A stretch of DNA of 23,082 nucleotides. It comes from JACQMJ01 sp964373495 (GTDB lineage: Bacteria; Patescibacteriota; Minisyncoccia; Sungbacterales; SURF-37). The notes below the pieces were generated by a model. The model saw nothing but the letters and a program-made list of their open reading frames with translations. It made no database searches and was not told the origin of the DNA. Shown here in pieces: positions 18,979-23,082 of this stretch (positions are counted from its first letter, which is position 1; each line of letters starts with the position of its first letter). The stretch spans positions 1-23,082 of the forward strand of contig CAYJUW010000009.1 of assembly GCA_964373495.1 (NCBI GenBank), given 5' to 3'. The position numbers and the translations under genes are program-made.

Positions 18979-19509
18979 ATGGCGCAGCGAAGCCGCAGAG
19001 CCAGTCAACCGAGGGGGCGCGAACGGTCTGAATACGACCAGAGGCTCTTGGACGTGCGCCGCGTGGCGCGGGTGGTCGCCGGCGGGCGGCGGTTCAGCTT
19101 CCGCGTGGCCGTCGTCATCGGCAATCGGAAGGGTTTGGTCGGCGTGGGCGTGGCCAAGGGTCCGGATGTGGCCGTGGCCACCGAGAAGGCCGCGGCCCGC
19201 GCCAAGAAGCGCCTCATCACCGTGCCGGTCACGCCGTCCCGTTCCATCGCCCACGAAGTTAGGGCCAAGTTCTCCGCGGCCCGGGTGCTGCTCCGGCCGC
19301 GGCCGGCCGGTTCGGGGATCGTGGCTGGCGGCGCAGTGCGGGCCGTCGTGGAGCTCGCTGGCATTGCCAATATTTCTTCTAAAATTCTTTCCCGGACGTC
19401 GAACAAGCTGACCAACGCCATGGCCGCCCTCGAGGCGCTCAGGCAATTGAAATTCGAAGCACGAAATCAGAAATCCGAAACAAACCCCAATGCGTCAAAT
19501 CCCAAATAA
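18979..19509 (+). CDS. rpsE: 30S ribosomal protein uS5
   Basis: A 176-aa protein important for mRNA unwinding and decoding accuracy. The double-stranded-RNA-binding-like N domain (RRVARVVAGGRRFSFRVAVV, GNRKGLVGVGVAKGPDV) and the C domain (LLRPRPAGSGIVAGGAVRAV, LAGIANISSKILSRTSNKLTNAM) are clear. The first 15 codons also occur before the N gap (from 18824) because of the assembly overlap. The last residues FEARNQKSETNPNASNPK are encoded by the left arm of a family A repeat, so the natural end was probably near LRQLK. There is no SD. Confidence 0.96.
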   Translation: MAQRSRRASQPRGRERSEYDQRLLDVRRVARVVAGGRRFSFRVAVVIGNRKGLVGVGVAKGPDVAVATEKAAARAKKRLITVPVTPSRSIAHEVRAKFSAARVLLRPRPAGSGIVAGGAVRAVVELAGIANISSKILSRTSNKLTNAMAALEALRQLKFEARNQKSETNPNASNPK

Positions 19510-19580
19510 TAAACGCGTTTTGGATTTAGAATTTAGAATTTCGAATTTGTTTCGAATTTCGAGTTTCGGATTTAGGATTT
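19450..19580 (+). repeat. Family A palindromic repeat, copy 8
   Basis: The left arm AATTCGAAGCACGAAATC plus GAAACAAACCCC lies inside the rpsE reading frame; the centre is ACGCGTTTTGGATTTAG; the right arm TTTGTTTCGAATTTCG ends with GGATTTAGGATTT. Confidence 0.85.
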
Positions 19581-19594
19581 CACGAACGCGGGTT

Positions 19595-19603
19595 TGGTAA
19601 AGT
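19595..19603 (+). promoter_or_regulatory. Extended -10 box before rplO
   Basis: TGG-TAAAGT (box 19598-19603) stands 8 bases before the rplO ATG, the same arrangement as before rpsJ. If active, the transcript for rplO-secY-adk would be leaderless. No -35 is evident. Confidence 0.4.
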
Positions 19604-19611
19604 CATCCAAT

Positions 19612-20034
19612 ATGCAGCTGCACCAGCTAAAGCCCAAAACTCGACCGAAGAGGGGAAAGCGGGTGGGTCGCGGCGACAAGACCGCTGGCCGCGGGACCAA
19701 AGGCCAGAAGGCGCGTGCCGGAGCCAAGATCCGGCCGGCCATCCGCGACATCATAAAGAAACTGCCCAAGCAGCGCGGCTATCGCTTCCATTCCTTCCGG
19801 CCCCGGCCGGTGGCGGTGGACCTCACCCGGATCGCCGAGCGCTTCTCAAACGGCCATACGGTTGATCTGTCCTCGTTGCTCGCCCGGGGCCTCATCCGTA
19901 GAATGAAGGGGCGGATGCCTATGGTGAAAGTTTTGGGATCGCGGCCGATCCAGAAGCGGCTCACGTTCCGTGGGCTCGAATTCTCGGCAGCGGCTCGGGC
20001 GAGAGTCCAAGAAGCCGGCGGCACCGTCCAATAA
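19612..20034 (+). CDS. rplO: 50S ribosomal protein uL15
   Basis: A 140-aa protein with the typical unstructured basic, Gly-rich N-terminus (KRGKRVGRGDKTAGRGTKGQ) and a globular C-terminal half with VKVLGSRPIQKRLTFRG. ATG 19612 was chosen over an in-frame GTG six codons upstream, because the latter overlaps the -10 box and lacks homology. It directly follows rpsE; rpmD (uL30), usually between them, is absent. There is no SD. Confidence 0.96.
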   Translation: MQLHQLKPKTRPKRGKRVGRGDKTAGRGTKGQKARAGAKIRPAIRDIIKKLPKQRGYRFHSFRPRPVAVDLTRIAERFSNGHTVDLSSLLARGLIRRMKGRMPMVKVLGSRPIQKRLTFRGLEFSAAARARVQEAGGTVQ

Positions 20035-20126
20035 ATTTTCTCTAATCCATCTCGAATGCAACCGAATATAATCTCGAATACTCGAGAATCATTCGGGGGA
20101 ATTCGTGGATAATTCGGGAAATCATT
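20035..20126 (+). repeat. Family D TCGAAT-rich hairpin repeat, copy 2
   Basis: Units ATCTCGAATGC, AATCTCGAATAC, CTCGAGAATCATTCGG and AATTCGTGGATAATTCGG, alternating in orientation as in 5225-5324. It fills the entire rplO-secY gap. Confidence 0.7.
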
Positions 20127-21392
20127 ATGGTCGAGAAGCTCCTCCTGGTCTTTAAACTCCCGGATCTCCGTAAGAAGATCCTTTTCGTTTTGGGGATTCT
20201 GGTCGTTTTCCGCCTCATCGCCGTCATTCCCGTGCCCGGGGCGGATCCGGCGCGCCTGAAGGAGTTCCTGGGCGGAAACCAGTTCTTCGGGCTCCTGAAC
20301 GTCTTCTCCGGCGGCGTCTTGGAGAATCTCTCCATCGTCATGCTCGGCGTGGGCCCGTACATCACGGCCTCGATCATTATGCAGCTGCTGACCATGATTT
20401 TCCCCCGCCTGAAGGAGATGTACCAAGAGGAGGGCGAGGCCGGTCGGTCTCGCTTCAACCAGTACGCCCGCCTCCTGACCGTGCCCTTAGCGCTCCTGCA
20501 GTCCTACGGCCTGCTGATTATCCTCATCCGCCAGCAGATTCTGCCCGCCCTCGACCCCTTCGGCTACCTGACCAGCATGGTTACGGTCACCGCCGGGACG
20601 CTCTTTCTCATGTGGCTGGGCGAGCTCATCTCCGAGAAGAACGTCGGCAACGGCATCTCGCTCCTGATTTTCGCCGGCATCGTCTCGCGCCTGCCGACGG
20701 ATCTCCGGGCGGCTATCCTCACCTTCGACCCGGCCCAGATTCCGGCCTATCTCGCCTTTTTGGCGATGAGCGTCGTGGTTATCGCCGGCGTGGTCATTAT
20801 CTCCGAGGGGCAGCGGAATATCCCGGTGTCCTACGCCAAGCGCATCCGCGGCAACCGCGTTTTCGGCGGCGTTTCCACCCATCTGCCGCTCCGGGTCAAT
20901 CAGGCCGGCGTCATTCCCATCATCTTTGCCATTTCGGTCATCCTCTTCCCCGGTCTCATCGGCAACTTTCTGGCCACCGTGCCGAACGCCACGGTCCAGG
21001 CCGTTTCGCACTTCCTGATTCAGCTTCTGAATAACCAGTGGCTCTACGGCGGGCTGTACTTCCTCCTGGTCTTCCTCTTCACCTACTTTTATACCGCCGT
21101 GACCTTCGATCCCCAGGCCATTGCCGCGAATATCCAAAAGTCCGGCGGCTTCATCCTGGGGCTCCGGCCCGGCCGGCCGACCGCCGAATTCCTCTACCGG
21201 ATTTTAAACCGCATCACCCTCTTCGGGGCGCTCTTCTTGGGCGGCATTGCCGTCCTGCCGCTTGCGGTGCAGGCCGGATTCGGCATTCGGGCCCTGACCA
21301 TCGGCGGCACCTCGCTCCTGATCGTGGTCTCGGTCGTTCTCGAGACGCTCAAGCAAATTAATTCTCAGCTCGTCATGCATGAATATGAGTAG
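20127..21392 (+). CDS. secY: Preprotein translocase subunit SecY
   Basis: The 421-aa pore-forming subunit of the Sec translocon, with about ten hydrophobic segments. The conserved VIPVPGAD after TM1, the plug/TM2 region FSGGVLENLSIVMLGVGPYITASIIMQLL, the GNGISLLIFAGI segment, the cytosolic loop with RNIPVSYAKRIRG (C4) and LPLRVNQAGVIPIIFA are diagnostic. It is slightly shorter than E. coli SecY (443). There is no SD; the ATG follows a family D repeat. Its 3' end overlaps adk by 14 bases, so the two are translationally linked. Confidence 0.98.
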   Translation: MVEKLLLVFKLPDLRKKILFVLGILVVFRLIAVIPVPGADPARLKEFLGGNQFFGLLNVFSGGVLENLSIVMLGVGPYITASIIMQLLTMIFPRLKEMYQEEGEAGRSRFNQYARLLTVPLALLQSYGLLIILIRQQILPALDPFGYLTSMVTVTAGTLFLMWLGELISEKNVGNGISLLIFAGIVSRLPTDLRAAILTFDPAQIPAYLAFLAMSVVVIAGVVIISEGQRNIPVSYAKRIRGNRVFGGVSTHLPLRVNQAGVIPIIFAISVILFPGLIGNFLATVPNATVQAVSHFLIQLLNNQWLYGGLYFLLVFLFTYFYTAVTFDPQAIAANIQKSGGFILGLRPGRPTAEFLYRILNRITLFGALFLGGIAVLPLAVQAGFGIRALTIGGTSLLIVVSVVLETLKQINSQLVMHEYE

Positions 21393-21972
21393 GGGCGCTT
21401 CCCGCTCGGCGCACACGATCATTTTCCTCGGTGTGTCCGGCTCCGGCAAGGACACCCAAGCCGAGTTCCTGCTTCGGGCGTGGGGGCGACGAGGGAGCGC
21501 CATTAGCACGGGTGATGGGCTCCGCCGCATTGCCCGGAGGCCGGGTCGCGTTGGTCGGTACGTGAAGCGCGTGCTCGATCGCGGCGGCCTGATGCCGGCG
21601 TGGGGGCCGGCGCATATCTGGCTTTCGGCGTTCATCGAGCGCCTCGGCGGCGACGAACACATTGTCTTCACCGGCGCTCCGCGGCGCATTGAGGAGGCGG
21701 CCATGCTCGATGGGTTCATGCGGGATATCGGCCGGCCGCTGCCTCGGGCGATCTACCTTGCGGTGCCGGATCGCGTCGCGCGGGGCCGGCTCTTCTCCCG
21801 GGGGCGCGCTGATGATACGGCGCGGGCCATTCAGAGGCGGATCAATTTTTTCAACGTCCATGTGTCCAAAGTCATTCGCTACTACCGGCGCCGCCGGCGC
21901 CTGATCGAGATCAACGGCAATCAGGATGTCCGGGCGGTGCGGCGCGACATCCGAAAGGCATTGCAGCTCTAA
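21379..21972 (+). CDS. adk: Adenylate kinase-like nucleoside monophosphate kinase
   Basis: A 197-aa P-loop kinase expected to make ADP from AMP and ATP. The P-loop is GVSGSGKDT (18-26; the usual form is GxPGxGKGT), the AMP-site segment is STGDGLRR (43-50; usually STGDLLR), and the NMP-bridge motif is TGAPRR (98-103; usually DGFPRT), so the otherwise conserved Asp is Thr. The LID is short (RGRADDTARAIQRRI) and lacks zinc cysteines. Context (secY-adk-map) strongly supports adk. The start overlaps secY by 14 bases; a second in-frame ATG at 21385 is possible. Substrate specificity could be altered. Confidence 0.85.
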   Translation: MNMSRGASRSAHTIIFLGVSGSGKDTQAEFLLRAWGRRGSAISTGDGLRRIARRPGRVGRYVKRVLDRGGLMPAWGPAHIWLSAFIERLGGDEHIVFTGAPRRIEEAAMLDGFMRDIGRPLPRAIYLAVPDRVARGRLFSRGRADDTARAIQRRINFFNVHVSKVIRYYRRRRRLIEINGNQDVRAVRRDIRKALQL

Positions 21973-21984
21973 CGTATGAGATTT

Positions 21985-22062
21985 TCAGCGTTCCTTCCGC
22001 GTACTCATCAGCGTAGGATCAGCGCTGATGCCACGCTGATGAGTACGCTGATCTGACGCTGA
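21985..22062 (+). repeat. Nested ATCAGCGT palindrome between adk and map
   Basis: A perfect 16-bp inverted repeat, GCGTACTCATCAGCGT (21999-22014) with its complement at 22033-22048. An outer pair TCAGCGT (21985-21991) with ACGCTGA (22056-22062), and an inner self-complementary ATCAGCGCTGAT in the loop, complete three nested levels. It ends four bases before the map start. Confidence 0.85.
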
Positions 22063-22066
22063 CGAA

Positions 22067-22867
22067 GTGGTAGTAAAAGCACAGCAGGAGTTAGAGACCC
22101 TCCGCGGATGCGGCCGGCGCCTGGCCGCCGTGCTCGGCGAGGTTGTCCAGGCGGTCCGGCCGGGCATGAGTACCGGCGAGCTCAATCAGCTCGCCCTGCG
22201 ACTCATCCGCGAGGAGGGCGGGGAGCCGGTATTCAAGGGCTACCGGGCCGAAGGCCGCGGCCGGCCCTACCCGGCCGCAATCTGCACTTCGGTGAATGAC
22301 GAAGTGGTGCATGCCATCCCCAGGCAAGATCGGGTGCTCGCTTCCGGCGACGTGTTAGGCCTGGATATCGGCATGCGCTGGCCCGCCTCCGCTGAAGCTA
22401 CGGCGGGCAAGCCGGCTGGACTCATTACGGACATGGCCGTCACCGTTGCGGTCGGCAAAGTTTCCGCCCAAGCCGAGCGGCTTATCACGGTGACCCGCGA
22501 AGCGCTCGAGCAGGGGATTCGGGCCATCCGGCCGGGCATCACCCTCGGGGATCTGGGCGCTACTATCCAGCGGCGCATCGAGGCCAATGGATTTTCCGTT
22601 GTCCGCGATCTTGTCGGGCACGGCGTGGGTCGGCGTCTCCACGAGGATCCGTACGTGCCGAACTACGGGAAGCCGGGTCAGGGCATCAAAATCGTTGAGG
22701 GCATGGTGCTGGCCATCGAGCCCATGGCCACGGCCGGCAACCCGGGGGTGAAGCTCGATCCGGACGGCTGGACCTGGCGCACCAAAGACGGCAGCTTGGC
22801 TGCCCATTTTGAACATACGGTCGTCGTCACGGGAGACGGAGCAGAGGTATTAACGAGAGCTGATTAA
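22067..22867 (+). CDS. map: Methionine aminopeptidase, type I
   Basis: A 266-aa enzyme removing the N-terminal methionine from nascent proteins. All five metal ligands are present: Asp100 (GLDIG), Asp122 (ITDMA), His185 (GHGVG), Glu218 (AIEP) and Glu249 (FEH). In E. coli the two Asp are 11 residues apart (97 and 108); here they are 22 apart because the segment WPASAEATAGKPAG (105-118) contains an inserted palindrome (22381-22408). The start is GTG (VVVKAQQELETLRGCGRRLA fits the family); there is no closer ATG and no SD. The remainder of the fold is intact, so activity is likely. Confidence 0.95.
   Translation: MVVKAQQELETLRGCGRRLAAVLGEVVQAVRPGMSTGELNQLALRLIREEGGEPVFKGYRAEGRGRPYPAAICTSVNDEVVHAIPRQDRVLASGDVLGLDIGMRWPASAEATAGKPAGLITDMAVTVAVGKVSAQAERLITVTREALEQGIRAIRPGITLGDLGATIQRRIEANGFSVVRDLVGHGVGRRLHEDPYVPNYGKPGQGIKIVEGMVLAIEPMATAGNPGVKLDPDGWTWRTKDGSLAAHFEHTVVVTGDGAEVLTRAD
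22381..22408 (+). repeat. Family E palindrome inserted in frame in map
   Basis: GCCCGCC (22381-22387) pairs perfectly with GGCGGGC (22402-22408) around TCCGCTGAAGCTAC. It resembles the intergenic copies at 7606-7638 and 7856-7890 and encodes the PASAEATAG residues. Confidence 0.8.
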
Positions 22868-23082
22868 GCGAATTAAGCGAGTTAAGCTTGCGCTACGCAT
22901 TGCCACTGTTGCTTAATTCACTTAATTTATCCCGCAACTTCCGCGAACGAAGTGAGCGCTGAAGTTGCGAGGATCCCGTACCTCCCGAACTGATGACTCG
23001 GAACTCACAGAAGTCCCTCTCGCGGAAGTGCGGGATCGCGCATTCTAACCCCGCTTCGTTCGGGATGGCGCGGTGACTTAAC
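22868..23082 (+). repeat. Family C composite repeat, copy 2 (cut by window end)
   Basis: Flanking TTAAGCGAATTAAG / CTTAATTCACTTAA text, then the 148-bp module at 22931-23078 matching 14353-14500 with about nine mismatches by eye. In the long stem GTAC...GTAC of copy 1 becomes GTAC...GTGC, which keeps pairing through a wobble. No gene is visible in this 215-bp stretch. Confidence 0.85.

Noticed and set aside
1049..20126. CRISPR array
   Set aside because: Repeats are interspersed with genes, are long palindromes, and have no regular short spacers.

Overview
This window is a GC-rich bacterial chromosome segment, almost certainly from a Candidate Phyla Radiation (CPR/Patescibacteria) organism, probably Parcubacteria-like. 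The basis is the merged str - S10 - spc - alpha-type ribosomal gene order, the absence of rpmD (uL30) between rpsE and rplO (uL30 loss is a recognised CPR trait), compact proteins, and gaps filled with dispersed palindromic repeats. TGA is used as a normal stop (rplP, rpmC, rpsQ), so the code is standard. A run of 100 N with identical 55-bp flanks shows that this is a scaffolded, probably metagenomic, assembly.

Layout. Positions 1-150 hold stacked terminators. At 155-1034 on the minus strand lie a stand-alone hypothetical gene with its own promoter, Shine-Dalgarno (SD) and terminator, then rpmB followed by tRNA-Pro(GGG). From 1189 everything runs on the plus strand: an M50 membrane protease, rpsL-rpsG-fusA, an orphan Phd/YefM-like gene, tuf, rpsJ, a 509-bp leader region, rplC, an accessory island (a GIY-YIG nuclease between two copies of one palindromic repeat, then a minus-strand lipoprotein gene), then rplD-rplW-rplB-rpsS-rplV-rpsC-rplP-rpmC-rpsQ-rplN-rplX-rplE-rpsZ-rpsH-rplF-rplR-[gap]-rpsE-rplO-secY-adk-map. 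The products are ribosomal proteins, both elongation GTPases, the translocon pore, an NMP kinase and the N-terminal methionine-removing enzyme: a translation and secretion superoperon.

The striking feature is the spacers. Ribosomal operons usually have gaps of 0-30 bp. Here nearly every gap is 75-250 bp and is occupied by an imperfect palindrome running from the stop codon of one gene to just before the start codon of the next. Two families dominate. Family A is AT-rich, with AAATCCTAAAC / GTTTAGGATTT arms and a centre near ACGTTTTGG (8 copies). Family B has TGATGCCAAT / ATTGGCATCA ends (9 copies, two divergent). A 148-bp structured module (family C) occurs twice, and several smaller hairpin families occur once or twice. 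Some palindromes sit in frame inside genes (map, rpsC), supply C-terminal tails (rpsC, rpsE) or a stop codon (rplP), or pair with the start codon (rplC).

SD sequences are clear only on the three accessory genes. The core genes have essentially none, apart from an oddly placed GGAGGT touching the rpmC start. Several have an extended -10 motif (TGG-TA...) only a few bases before the ATG, suggesting leaderless or near-leaderless transcripts.
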